A stretch of DNA of 53,790 bases from an uncultured Pelagibacteraceae bacterium (GCA_902522225.1 CABYUS010000003.1:1-53790), one strand, 5' to 3'. Positions 22,452 through 30,937 are shown, counted from the stretch's first letter. Notes: a model not told the origin generated them from the letters alone. Made by a program: numbers and translations.

Positions 22452-23561
22452 TTAGTAATTAGCATCCACAAATTTTTTTATAGTTGTAAGAAATTCAGGT
22501 AAATCTAACAAAAATGAGTCATGACCTTTATCACTTATTATTTCAATAAATCCAACATCTGCACCGCAGGCATTTAAAGCTATAACTATATCTTTATTTT
22601 CATGAGTTGGATAAAGCCAATCAGAAGTGAAAGAAATTACTAAAAATTTAGTACTACAATTTTTAAATGCATCAGAAAGTTTTCCATTATATTGCTTTGT
22701 TAGATCGAAATAGTCCATTGCCCTTGTAATATAAAGATAACTGTTAGCATCAAATCTATCCACGAAAACAGAACCTTGGTATCTTAAATAACTTTCAATT
22801 TGAAAATCTGCATCAAAACCGAAATTTATATTATCAGTTTCTTGAAGCTTTCTCCCAAATTTTTCTTGTAAACCTTTTTGAGACAAATATGTGATATGGG
22901 CTGCCATTCTTGCAACAGCTAAACCTTTATCAGGTGATTTTTCTTTGTTCACATAATCACCTTTATCCCAATTATTATCCGCCATAATTGATTGTCTTGC
23001 TAATTCATTAAAAGCAATATTTTGAGCAGAATGATTTGCGGTACAGGCAATAGGAATCGCATTTTTAGCTGCATTTGGAAAATTACTTACAAACTGTAGA
23101 ACTTGCATTCCTCCCATTGAACCGCCAATTACACAAAAAAGTTTTTTAATTTTAAAATGATCTAATAAGTTGTATTGCGCATTAACCATATCATTTATTG
23201 TAATAACTGGGAAACTAGTACCCAATGGTTTTTTAGATTTTTCATCAACAGTGCTTGGTCCAAAAGATCCCATACACCCCCCAATTACATTTGCGCAGAT
23301 AACAAAAAATTTGTTTGTGTCAATTGGTTTTGAGGGGCCAATTAGATATGTCCACCAACCTTTTTTATTAGTAACAGGATTAATTCCTGTTAAAAATTGG
23401 TCTCCAGTTAATGCATGAAAAGCTAAAATTGCATTATCTTTTTTCTCATTAAGCTTTCCATAAGTTTCATATGCAATAGGATAATTAATAATTGTTTCCC
23501 CGCAGTCTAACTTAAGAGGCTTATTAACTATAATTTTTTTTAATTCTTTCATTTTGCTCAT
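22452..23561 (-). CDS. metX: Homoserine O-acyltransferase (MetX type)
   Basis: MetX acylates homoserine, the entry step of methionine synthesis. It is an alpha/beta-hydrolase-fold enzyme. The nucleophile elbow GGSMGGMQVLQF holds the catalytic Ser. The acidic residue and histidine of the triad are in FTSDWLYPTHEN and KGHDSFLLD. ALTGDQFLTG and NVIGGCMGSFGPS are typical of the family. The acyl donor, acetyl- or succinyl-CoA, cannot be settled from inspection. Length is 369 residues. The start at 23561 has no clear Shine-Dalgarno; an in-frame ATG at 23552 is possible. The leader carries a SAM-II riboswitch, so expression should fall when SAM is plentiful. Confidence 0.95.
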   Translation of the reverse strand: MSKMKELKKIIVNKPLKLDCGETIINYPIAYETYGKLNEKKDNAILAFHALTGDQFLTGINPVTNKKGWWTYLIGPSKPIDTNKFFVICANVIGGCMGSFGPSTVDEKSKKPLGTSFPVITINDMVNAQYNLLDHFKIKKLFCVIGGSMGGMQVLQFVSNFPNAAKNAIPIACTANHSAQNIAFNELARQSIMADNNWDKGDYVNKEKSPDKGLAVARMAAHITYLSQKGLQEKFGRKLQETDNINFGFDADFQIESYLRYQGSVFVDRFDANSYLYITRAMDYFDLTKQYNGKLSDAFKNCSTKFLVISFTSDWLYPTHENKDIVIALNACGADVGFIEIISDKGHDSFLLDLPEFLTTIKKFVDANY

Positions 23562-23568
23562 AAATAAT

Positions 23569-23642
23569 GCTGATTTTGAATTGTGAGGAAAAAACTTTTT
23601 TTAGCGGTTTTTTTTAAGCGCTCGCAATTCAAATAAATCAGC
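23569..23642 (-). repeat. Long inverted repeat between SAM-II aptamer and metX start
   Basis: In the metX leader RNA, the 5' half of the aptamer (23621-23642) is complementary to a segment just before the start codon (23569-23587). Eight pairs (GCUGAUUU with AAAUCAGC), a three-base bulge, seven pairs (UGAAUUG with CAAUUCA), one mismatch and three more pairs (GAG with CUC) make 18 pairs in all. This helix cannot coexist with the aptamer fold, because it uses the conserved UGAUUUA and UUGC segments. Its inner end is seven bases from the metX ATG. It is probably the expression platform. Confidence 0.7.
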
Positions 23643-23647
23643 GCATA
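23598..23647 (-). promoter_or_regulatory. SAM-II riboswitch
   Basis: The minus-strand leader of metX matches the SAM-II aptamer. Stem P1 is formed by GCGC (23641-23644) and GCGC (23618-23621). The first loop begins UGAUUUA, the segment UUGCGAGCGC follows, then an A-rich linker and the conserved GCUAAAA. The order and spacing agree with the SAM-II class known upstream of alphaproteobacterial metX/metA, including a Sargasso Sea metX example. SAM-V shares the same core and is the main alternative. Binding of S-adenosylmethionine should reduce metX-metW-gloB expression. Confidence 0.9.
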
Positions 23648-23650
23648 AAT

Positions 23651-23679
23651 TTTGTACTAGAAAGAATAATTTATGTCAA
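23651..23679 (-). promoter_or_regulatory. Promoter of metX-metW-gloB
   Basis: On the minus strand a perfect TTGACA (23674-23679) is followed by a 17-base spacer and TACAAA (23651-23656). The expected start point, about seven bases downstream, coincides with the first bases of the SAM-II aptamer. The riboswitch would therefore be at the very 5' end of the mRNA. Confidence 0.65.
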
Positions 23680-23713
23680 TTTTTTTGTTATTTTAAGAAA
23701 TTCACTGTAATTC

Positions 23714-23719
23714 TATAAT
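23714..23719 (+). promoter_or_regulatory. Possible -10 element for hisC-tyrA
   Basis: A perfect TATAAT lies 31 bases before the hisC ATG, in the divergent metX/hisC spacer. No good -35 hexamer is visible 16-18 bases upstream. The surroundings are almost pure A/T, so chance matches are likely and support is weak. Confidence 0.35.
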
Positions 23720-23749
23720 AATTTAAATATAAATATATTTATATAATTG

Positions 23750-24826
23750 ATGAATTTACCAAAATTTAAAAAAATAGATATTAAAGCTTACAGTCCAGGA
23801 AAATCTAGTATTTTCAAAAGAGCTAAAATTCAAAAAATGTCAGCAAATGAGTCTGCATTAGGCGTTAGTACAAAAGTATTAAAATTTATGAAAAATGGAA
23901 ATATTAATTTTTCAAAATATCCTAATGGTAATTCAAATGATTTGAGGAGAGTGATATCAAAAAAATTTAAGTGTCATTTTGATAAAATTATATGTGGTGC
24001 TGGATCTGACGAAATAATTCAAATCATATGTCAATTATTTTTAAATAAAAATGATGAGGTAATAGTCCCTAAGTATAGTTTTTTAATGTACAGAATTTAC
24101 TCTAGAATTGTTGGGGCAAAAGTAATTTATGCTCAAGAAGATAACTATAAAGCTAGTGTGGAAAATATTTTAAAAAAAGTAAATAAAAAAACTAAAATAG
24201 TATTTCTTGCTAACCCTAATAATCCTACAGGAACATATTTAAATAAAAGAGAAATTCTTAACTTAAGATCAAAGTTGAGATCGAATGTGCTTTTAGTTAT
24301 TGATGATGCATATTTTGAATACATGCTTGATCCAAAATATAAATCTGGACTAGATTTATTTAAAAATAGCAAAAATACTATTATTTTAAGAACATTCTCA
24401 AAAATTCATGGTTTAGCATCTTTAAGGGTTGGTTGGGGATATGGACCAAAAAATATTATAAAAGAAATGACAAAAATTAAACCACCTTTCAACGTAAATA
24501 AGGTTGCACAGTTGTGTGCTATAGAGTCAATAATGGATTCAGATTTTATTAATAAATCTGTAAGACACAATAAAATTTGGAGTAAAAAATTGAAGCAAAA
24601 CTTAGAAAAATTCAATATTAAGACCAGTCCAATTAGTGGAAATTTCTTTTTATTAAATTTTGATAAATGTAAATATTCATCAGCACATGTATTTAAGATG
24701 CTTACACGCAGTGGAATTATCTTAAGAGAAATGAAATCTTATGGTATAAGTAACAGTTTGAGACTTACAATTGGAAATAGCATAGAGAATAAAAGATTCA
24801 TAAATAAATTAAATTCAATATTTTAA
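23750..24826 (+). CDS. hisC: Histidinol-phosphate / aromatic aminotransferase (HisC family)
   Basis: This is a PLP-dependent fold type I aminotransferase of 358 residues. Landmarks are the ANESALG region near the N-terminus, GAGSDEIIQ, ANPNNPTGTYL, DDAYFEY, and the PLP lysine in RTFSKIHGLASLRVGW. The final part has SLRLTIGN. The enzyme converts histidinol phosphate in histidine synthesis, and many HisC homologues also transaminate aromatic precursors. The next gene, three bases away, is tyrA, which suggests a role in tyrosine or phenylalanine synthesis as well. I chose ATG 23750 over the TTG at 23747. Confidence 0.88.
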   Translation: MNLPKFKKIDIKAYSPGKSSIFKRAKIQKMSANESALGVSTKVLKFMKNGNINFSKYPNGNSNDLRRVISKKFKCHFDKIICGAGSDEIIQIICQLFLNKNDEVIVPKYSFLMYRIYSRIVGAKVIYAQEDNYKASVENILKKVNKKTKIVFLANPNNPTGTYLNKREILNLRSKLRSNVLLVIDDAYFEYMLDPKYKSGLDLFKNSKNTIILRTFSKIHGLASLRVGWGYGPKNIIKEMTKIKPPFNVNKVAQLCAIESIMDSDFINKSVRHNKIWSKKLKQNLEKFNIKTSPISGNFFLLNFDKCKYSSAHVFKMLTRSGIILREMKSYGISNSLRLTIGNSIENKRFINKLNSIF

Positions 24827-24828
24827 GA

Positions 24829-25722
24829 ATGTTTAATAAATTATTAATTGTAGGTTGTGGTCTTATTGGTTCATCGATTCTAAGAGCCTCAATAAAAAAA
24901 AAAATTGCTCAAAAGTATTTTGTATATGAAAAATCAATCAAAAATAATTCAACAATTAAAAAAATTAATTCAAAAGTAATCTTGTTAAAAAAACTAGATC
25001 ATAACATTTCTGATATTGATTTTATAATCTTATCAACCCCAATGAGTAGTTATTCAAGAATAATAACATCGTTAAATAAGTTTTTAACAAATAAAGCTAT
25101 TATAACTGATGTTGGATCAACCAAAAAAAATGTTTTAAAATTAAAAAAAAACGAGCTGAATAAATCTTTAAATTGGATCTTAAGTCATCCAATTGCAGGA
25201 TCAGAAGTAAGTGGACCAGAATACGGCAAAGCAAACTTATTTAAGAATAGATGGTGCATTATTACAAAGCAAAAAACAGATAAAAAAGTTGAAAAAGTTG
25301 AGAGATTTTGGAAAAAAATTGGCTGTAAGGTTATTTTTATGAGTCCAGATGAGCATGATAAAATTTTTGCCATCACTAGTCATTTACCTCATTTAATAGC
25401 ATATAATCTTATAAAAACAGCTCAAGATTTTCAGCATAAAGAGAGAAAAAATCTTATTAAATTTAGTGCAGGTGGACTAAGAGATTTTTCAAGAACAGCA
25501 GCATCAAATGAAATAATGTGGAGAGATATTTTTTTTAATAATAAAAAAAATATGCTTTTAGGAATAAATATGTTTTTAAAAAACTTAAATTCATTTAAAA
25601 AAAATATTGAAAAATTAGAAGATATAAAATTAAGAAAAAAGTTACTAAATTCCAAAAAAATTAGAAAAGAAATTATAAAACTTAAACAGGATGTTTCTGA
25701 ACCTGATTTTGGTCGTAAGTAG
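24829..25722 (+). CDS. tyrA: Prephenate/arogenate dehydrogenase
   Basis: This NAD(P)-dependent dehydrogenase makes 4-hydroxyphenylpyruvate or tyrosine. The Rossmann motif VGCGLIGSS starts at residue 7. DVGSTK, SHPIAGSEVSGPEYGKANLF and ITSHLPHLIAY follow in the standard family order. The last contains the conserved catalytic-site histidine. AGGLRDFSRTAASNEIMWRDIF is also typical. The 297 residues contain no ACT or chorismate mutase domain, so this is the simple TyrA/TyrC type. It lies three bases after hisC and one base from the convergent NlpC/P60 gene. Confidence 0.92.
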   Translation: MFNKLLIVGCGLIGSSILRASIKKKIAQKYFVYEKSIKNNSTIKKINSKVILLKKLDHNISDIDFIILSTPMSSYSRIITSLNKFLTNKAIITDVGSTKKNVLKLKKNELNKSLNWILSHPIAGSEVSGPEYGKANLFKNRWCIITKQKTDKKVEKVERFWKKIGCKVIFMSPDEHDKIFAITSHLPHLIAYNLIKTAQDFQHKERKNLIKFSAGGLRDFSRTAASNEIMWRDIFFNNKKNMLLGINMFLKNLNSFKKNIEKLEDIKLRKKLLNSKKIRKEIIKLKQDVSEPDFGRK

Positions 25723-25723
25723 A

Positions 25724-26470
25724 TTAAATTCTACAAATTTTCTTTACTTTTAAATTAGCTGTTTTTTCTATTAAATTTAAGGTTTTTTCAATTGGCATTA
25801 TTAGAACTTTTTTTTTGGGACCATATGCATGAATTAACTTTTTTGAATTTATACAAACTGCAACATGTCCTTTCCAAAAGATAATGTCACCCTTTTTATA
25901 ACTATTATTTCTTTTAATATTTTTTTTGTAATTTATTTGTTTAGATGTATCTCTTGGAAAAAATAAATTATTGTACTGATAGTAAATTTGAATTAATGCA
26001 GAGCAATCAATGCCATCAAATGTTTTACCTCCCCATTTATATTTACAATTTAAAAACAGTTTTAATACTTTAATAAAATTCATATTATGTTTTAAATCTT
26101 TAGTTGTGTTTGATTTAACCCACATATTCTTATCAATTAATAAATAATTTTGACATTTTTTTTTTACTTGTATTCTGCTAGAAAAAGATAAAAATAAATT
26201 TTTCTTTGCTCTAAATTTTCCATTAAATTTTTCATAAACTTTTGATTTTAATACAAAAATTTTTTTTGAAGGTTTCTGCATACTTAAATATTTTTTATTT
26301 ATAATAAACCCAATGTAGTTATCGTTGAGAGTTTTAATTTTAAGCCATTTTGAAAATTTCTTAAGAATTAAAAAATTTTCCCCATATATAATCTGAGAGG
26401 TGACTTCTGATCTAAGACTTTTGTTTTTATAAATGTTTTTTAAAGTTAAATTAGTGTATTTTTTACTCAT
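25724..26470 (-). CDS. NlpC/P60 family cell-wall peptidase with SH3-like domain
   Basis: The 248-residue protein has an N-terminal bacterial SH3-like region (about residues 10-70: SEVTSQIIYGENFLILKKFSKWLKIKT). A C-terminal NlpC/P60 cysteine peptidase domain follows. The catalytic Cys is in GIDCSALIQ, and the two histidines are in WKGHVAVC and LIHAYG, so all three are in place. Such enzymes cut D-Glu-meso-DAP bonds in peptidoglycan peptides. No signal peptide is visible, which suggests cytoplasmic action on recovered peptides, as in the alphaproteobacterial dipeptidyl-peptidase VI-like group. The gene overlaps the upstream AmpG-like permease by eight bases, which supports a recycling role. The exact substrate is inferred. 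Confidence 0.85.
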   Translation of the reverse strand: MSKKYTNLTLKNIYKNKSLRSEVTSQIIYGENFLILKKFSKWLKIKTLNDNYIGFIINKKYLSMQKPSKKIFVLKSKVYEKFNGKFRAKKNLFLSFSSRIQVKKKCQNYLLIDKNMWVKSNTTKDLKHNMNFIKVLKLFLNCKYKWGGKTFDGIDCSALIQIYYQYNNLFFPRDTSKQINYKKNIKRNNSYKKGDIIFWKGHVAVCINSKKLIHAYGPKKKVLIMPIEKTLNLIEKTANLKVKKICRI

Positions 26471-27833
26471 TTAGTTTTATTTTCTTTCTAATTAAAAAAA
26501 GTAATACTAGTGAAGGTATTACCATTAATGCTGTGAGAATAAAAAATATTCCCCAGTCACCATTTAACCAGTCTACAAGTGCTCCTGATGATGATGCAAG
26601 CATTGTTCTTCCAGCAGTTCCAATTGATGCTAAAAGTGCGTATTGTGTAGCAGTATAATTTCTATCAACTAGCAGTGATATAAAAGCCACAAAAGCCACA
26701 GTTGCAAAAGCAGCTGCTATATCATCCAATATAACAGCAAGAGAAAAAATTAGATATGATTTACCGCTCCATGCCAAAACTGAAAAAAGTAAATTTGTTG
26801 ATGCCATTAAAATTCCTGCAATAAACATGGATTTTAAAGCTCCAAATCTAATAGAAAATATTCCTCCAAGCAGTGTAAAAATTACCGTAGTAATCCATCC
26901 AAAGGTCTTTGAATATAAGGCAATATCAGATTTTGAAAAACCAACTTCCTTATAAAATAGAATTGACATTCTTCCAAGGAATGCCTCACCGATTTTAAAA
27001 AGAAATATAAAACCTAAAATACCCAAAGAGATTTTTACCCCATTCTTTTTAAAAAAACTTAAAATTGGACCTGAGATTGTGCTGCTAATCCATGCAAATA
27101 TTTTTGAAAAAAAGTTATCAGAACCAATTTTCTCTATTATGTTTTGATCTAGTTTTTTTTGAATAAGATTTTTTTCATGTTTTATTTTTTCTTTTATAAA
27201 AAGTAGCAAAATATTTAAAACAGCTACAATTATTCCCATTGCCAAAAAAGTGAACTGCCAATAATTTGAAATTCCCAAATTTTCAAATATTTGTGCAATA
27301 TTTAGCGATATAACTCCTCCAATTTTGTATCCAGTCCACCACCCAACTACAGTAATTGCTGCACCTGCAGCCATTACTTTTGTCTCTTTTTTATTTATTT
27401 GCTCAATTCTTAAAGCATCAAGCGTTATATCTTGTGTGGATGATGCTATTGCAATAAAAAGTCCTGCTCCAATTACTAGGCTTAAATTTTCAGTTGGGTT
27501 TAAAAAGCTCCAAAAAATTAGAGATAGGATAATTATACTTTGCATTAAGAAAATCCAAGATTTTCTGTGACCAATATTTGCTGTTAAAATGGGAATTCTA
27601 ACTCTATCGATTAATGGTGCCCACATATAGTTGAAAGCATAGACAGAAAAAATTAATCCAGCCCAACCAATCGTTGTTCGCGTTAAACCTTCTTCACTAA
27701 GCCAAAGTGTAAGACTACTTCCAATTAAAACCCATGGGAAACCACTTATTATACCTATTAATAGTATTTTGATCATTCTTTTATCAAAATAGTATTTAAC
27801 CAAATTTGAAATACTTTCTTTTTTTTTTGTCAT
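26463..27833 (-). CDS. AmpG-like major facilitator permease
   Basis: This is a membrane protein of 456 residues with about 12 hydrophobic segments. The first segments (LIGIISGFPWVLIGSSLTLWLSEEGLTRTTIGWAGLIFSVYAFNYMWAPLIDR) are the hallmark of the AmpG muropeptide permease family. ASSTQDITLDALRIE is another family block. AmpG imports anhydro-muropeptides released during wall turnover. It is followed by an overlapping NlpC/P60 peptidase gene, and a TrkH-like gene lies one base upstream. Function is well supported by family resemblance, but AmpG relatives with other substrates exist. Confidence 0.85.
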   Translation of the reverse strand: MTKKKESISNLVKYYFDKRMIKILLIGIISGFPWVLIGSSLTLWLSEEGLTRTTIGWAGLIFSVYAFNYMWAPLIDRVRIPILTANIGHRKSWIFLMQSIIILSLIFWSFLNPTENLSLVIGAGLFIAIASSTQDITLDALRIEQINKKETKVMAAGAAITVVGWWTGYKIGGVISLNIAQIFENLGISNYWQFTFLAMGIIVAVLNILLLFIKEKIKHEKNLIQKKLDQNIIEKIGSDNFFSKIFAWISSTISGPILSFFKKNGVKISLGILGFIFLFKIGEAFLGRMSILFYKEVGFSKSDIALYSKTFGWITTVIFTLLGGIFSIRFGALKSMFIAGILMASTNLLFSVLAWSGKSYLIFSLAVILDDIAAAFATVAFVAFISLLVDRNYTATQYALLASIGTAGRTMLASSSGALVDWLNGDWGIFFILTALMVIPSLVLLFLIRKKIKLNE

Positions 27834-27834
27834 G

Positions 27835-29277
27835 TTATTTTCTCCAGAAAGATGGAAGGAACAAGATTAATATTGCAAATAATTCTAATCTTCCAAGTAG
27901 CATACCAAAACTTAATATCCATTTTGATATATTAGGAAGTGCAGCAAAATTTCCGTTTGGTCCTATCATATCTCCTAGTCCTGGTCCAACATTTGAAATT
28001 GATGTAGCTGCTCCTGATATAGATGTAGTAAAATCAAGGCCAGTCATTGATAGAAGTCCGGTTATTATAAAAAAAATAAGTATATATAAAAATATAAATG
28101 AAATTATTGAAGACATAAATTTTTGGTCAACAGGTTTTTCATCGTACTTTAAAATAAATATACCTCTTGGGTAAATAATATTTTTTAATTGTTTAATTAT
28201 AAAACGATATAAAATTTGAATCCTAAAAACTTTTATTCCACATGTCGTAGATCCGGCACAGCCACCAATGAACATTAATATTAAAAAAAATATTAGTGGA
28301 AAATTTCCCCAATTATCAAAGTTTTGAGTCACATAACCCGTACCGGTAAGAATAGAAATTACATTAAACGACACTGCTCTAAGATTTGCAAGATTTGTAA
28401 TGTTATTAAATAAAGCATAAACAAATAATATTATTATTGAATAAATTACAAGTTTTATAAAAGTTATAATTTGAGGATCTTGATAAAATATTTTTTTTTC
28501 ACCATTTAGGAATTTTATATATGCTAAAAATGGTATACTTCCCAAAATTATAAAAAACATAGAAGTAATTTCAATTTTATAATTATTAAAATATCCAATT
28601 GATTCATTATAATTTGAAAAACCACCAGTTGCTATTGTGGTCATACTATGAGTTACGCTATCAAAGAATTGCATTCCAAAGATATAATAGAAGAAAGCAC
28701 AAAAGATAGTTAAAGATAAATATATAAGTATTAATCTAAGTGCAATTTCTTTTGATTTAGGTAAAATTTTTTCAGCTCCATCATTACTGCTTACTTTAAA
28801 TAGTTGCATTCCACCAACATTCATAATCGGCATTAAAGTAATGGCCATTACAATAATTCCAATACCTCCCAACCATTGCAATATTGCCCTCCAAAATAAT
28901 ATTGCTTTAGGCGTTGTGTCTAAGCTATTTATTATAGTAGATCCTGTTGTTGTAATTCCAGACATGCTTTCAAAAAAACTATCAGTAATACCTAAGTTCA
29001 GGTTTGAAAACATAAAGGGAAGACATCCAAATATAGATATACTAAGCCAGGACAAAGCTGTTAATAGAAAGGCTTGTTGAAGATTAATTTTTTTTTGATG
29101 ATCTTGATTAGCTAAAAAAAATAAGCTTCCAAAGACAATTGTAATCAATGATGGACCAACAAATGATGAGTCAAACTCGCCATATATCAATTGCACAGAT
29201 ACAGGCAATAACATAGAAAGCCCTAATATTATTTGAAGTATACCAAGCGTATAAAATACAGTTTTAAAATTGGTCAT
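27835..29277 (-). CDS. trkH: TrkH/KtrB-type potassium uptake channel subunit
   Basis: This is a multi-spanning membrane protein of 480 residues. It contains the repeated pore segments of the Trk family, for example FESMSGITTTGSTI, TIATGGFSNYNESIG, SILTGTGYVTQNF and SNVGPGLG. The glycines in these four loops form the selectivity filter. GGIGIIVMAITLMPIMNVGGMQLF is a TrkH landmark. K+ uptake by TrkH normally needs the NAD-binding regulator TrkA, which is not in this window. The gene starts the three-gene minus-strand run trkH-ampG-like-NlpC/P60. A promoter overlapping a palindrome lies just upstream. Confidence 0.92.
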   Translation of the reverse strand: MTNFKTVFYTLGILQIILGLSMLLPVSVQLIYGEFDSSFVGPSLITIVFGSLFFLANQDHQKKINLQQAFLLTALSWLSISIFGCLPFMFSNLNLGITDSFFESMSGITTTGSTIINSLDTTPKAILFWRAILQWLGGIGIIVMAITLMPIMNVGGMQLFKVSSNDGAEKILPKSKEIALRLILIYLSLTIFCAFFYYIFGMQFFDSVTHSMTTIATGGFSNYNESIGYFNNYKIEITSMFFIILGSIPFLAYIKFLNGEKKIFYQDPQIITFIKLVIYSIIILFVYALFNNITNLANLRAVSFNVISILTGTGYVTQNFDNWGNFPLIFFLILMFIGGCAGSTTCGIKVFRIQILYRFIIKQLKNIIYPRGIFILKYDEKPVDQKFMSSIISFIFLYILIFFIITGLLSMTGLDFTTSISGAATSISNVGPGLGDMIGPNGNFAALPNISKWILSFGMLLGRLELFAILILFLPSFWRK

Positions 29278-29286
29278 TTTGAATGA

Positions 29287-29314
29287 ACCATATTTTATGG
29301 TAAATAAAATTCAA
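29287..29314 (-). promoter_or_regulatory. Probable trkH promoter with palindrome over the -10
   Basis: On the minus strand TTGAAT (29309-29314), 16 bases and TATGGT (29287-29292) make a moderate promoter. It would start transcription only a few bases before the trkH ATG at 29277. The -10 lies inside a perfect palindrome ACCATA-TTT-TATGGT (29287-29301), which could be an operator or a chance AT-rich inverted repeat. Confidence 0.4.
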
Positions 29315-29365
29315 CTCTTTAAGAATTAATAAAAACAACATTTATTTGAGATTTTGTTAATATAT

Positions 29366-30937
29366 ATGATGATAGAAAAATCAGATTTAGAAAAATCTAA
29401 TTCATGGCCACTTGTTGAAGCAAAGAAGTTGCTTAAAGAAAGAAAATCTTTTATCGAAAGTAAAAATAAAATTATTCTTCAAACTGGATATGGGCCTAGT
29501 GGGTTACCTCATATAGGTACATTTGGCGAAGTTGCCAGAACCTCAATGATTGTTAACGCGTTAAATTATTTAACAAACATTGAAACTGAAATCATAACTT
29601 TTTCAGATGATATGGATGGACTCAGAAAAATTCCTGATAATGTCCCAAATCAAAAATTATTACAATCAAATTTACATAAACCTTTATCAGAAGTTCCAGA
29701 TCCATTTGAAAAATTTAAAAGTTTCGCAGAACATAATAATGAAATGTTGAAAAATTTTTTAAACAAATTTAATTTTAATTATAAATTTAAAAGTTCAACA
29801 GAACTTTATAAGTCAGGTTTCTTTAATGATACTTTAAAAATAATACTAGAAAATTTTGATGGGATCATGGATATTATAATTCCCACATTGGGTAAAGATA
29901 GACAAAAAACTTATAGCCCATTTTTGCCTATTTGTCCTGAAACAGGAAAAGTATTAGAAATTCCAGTTATTTCCAGAGATGAAAAAAATTTTAAAATTAT
30001 TTTTGATAATAATGGCAAGGAGCTTGAAAGAAGTATTTTAGATGGAAATTGTAAATTACAATGGAAAGTAGATTGGGCAATGAGATGGCACGCACTTGAT
30101 GTAGATTTTGAAATGTATGGTAAAGATTTAATTGAAAGTGCAATTTTATCATCAAGAATAATTAAGTTGCTAGGCAAGAAACCTCCATCAGGCTTTGCAT
30201 ATGAATTGTTTCTTGATGAAAAAGGTGAGAAAATTTCCAAATCAAAAGGCAATGGAATAACAATTGAAGAATGGTTAGAATATTCATCCCCTGAAAGTCT
30301 CTCTTTATTTATGTATCAAAATCCAAAGAGAGCAAAAAAACTTTACAAAGAGGTTGTTCCAAAAGCAGTTGATGAATATTTAGATTATGTTTTTAAATCC
30401 AAAATTCAAAAAAGTAGAGATATTTTATTAAATCCCTTATGGCATGTTCATAATGGTAAAATACCTAATGAAGGAGAGGTGATGAGTTTTTCAATGTTAT
30501 TAAATCTTGTTGAAACTAGTAATGCAGATACTAAAGAGCTCCTTTGGAAGTTTGTAAAAAAATATAAAGAGGATCTAGACGAAAAAGATTACCCCATATT
30601 TGATAAACTTATAAATTATGCAATAAAATACTTTAATGATGTTATTAAACAAAAGAAAGTTTATAAAAAACCATCTGCAGATGAAAAAAAAGCTTTAATA
30701 GCATTAATAAAAGAATTAGATAATTGTAATGACCAGATGCTTCCAGAGGAAATTCAAACTAAAATCTATTCAATTGGAAAAGAAAATGGTTATAAAGAAA
30801 ATTTAAGAGATTGGTTTAAACTCATCTATGAAGTAGTCTTTGGAGATGAAAATGGACCTAGAATGGGTTTTTTTATTAGTTTTTTTGGAGTAAGTGAAAC
30901 TAAAGATTTAATTAAAAATAAATTAGAAAATGTTTGA
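29366..30937 (+). CDS. lysK: Lysine-tRNA ligase, class I
   Basis: This is the class I lysyl-tRNA synthetase found in archaea, alphaproteobacteria and a few other bacteria, instead of the common class II enzyme. The HIGH-like motif is GPSGLPHIGTFGE near residue 45, and the KMSKS motif is KISKSKGNG near residue 290. WKVDWAMRWHALDVDFEMYGKDL is another family block. The protein is 523 residues from ATG 29366. A TTG at 29354 is less likely, and ATG 29369 is also possible. It overlaps the pyrD start by eight bases. Confidence 0.93.
   Translation: MMIEKSDLEKSNSWPLVEAKKLLKERKSFIESKNKIILQTGYGPSGLPHIGTFGEVARTSMIVNALNYLTNIETEIITFSDDMDGLRKIPDNVPNQKLLQSNLHKPLSEVPDPFEKFKSFAEHNNEMLKNFLNKFNFNYKFKSSTELYKSGFFNDTLKIILENFDGIMDIIIPTLGKDRQKTYSPFLPICPETGKVLEIPVISRDEKNFKIIFDNNGKELERSILDGNCKLQWKVDWAMRWHALDVDFEMYGKDLIESAILSSRIIKLLGKKPPSGFAYELFLDEKGEKISKSKGNGITIEEWLEYSSPESLSLFMYQNPKRAKKLYKEVVPKAVDEYLDYVFKSKIQKSRDILLNPLWHVHNGKIPNEGEVMSFSMLLNLVETSNADTKELLWKFVKKYKEDLDEKDYPIFDKLINYAIKYFNDVIKQKKVYKKPSADEKKALIALIKELDNCNDQMLPEEIQTKIYSIGKENGYKENLRDWFKLIYEVVFGDENGPRMGFFISFFGVSETKDLIKNKLENV

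Noticed and set aside
27806..28174. Plus-strand open frame across the trkH / AmpG-like junction
   Set aside because: It lies antisense to two clear membrane-protein genes and shows only their reversed composition.
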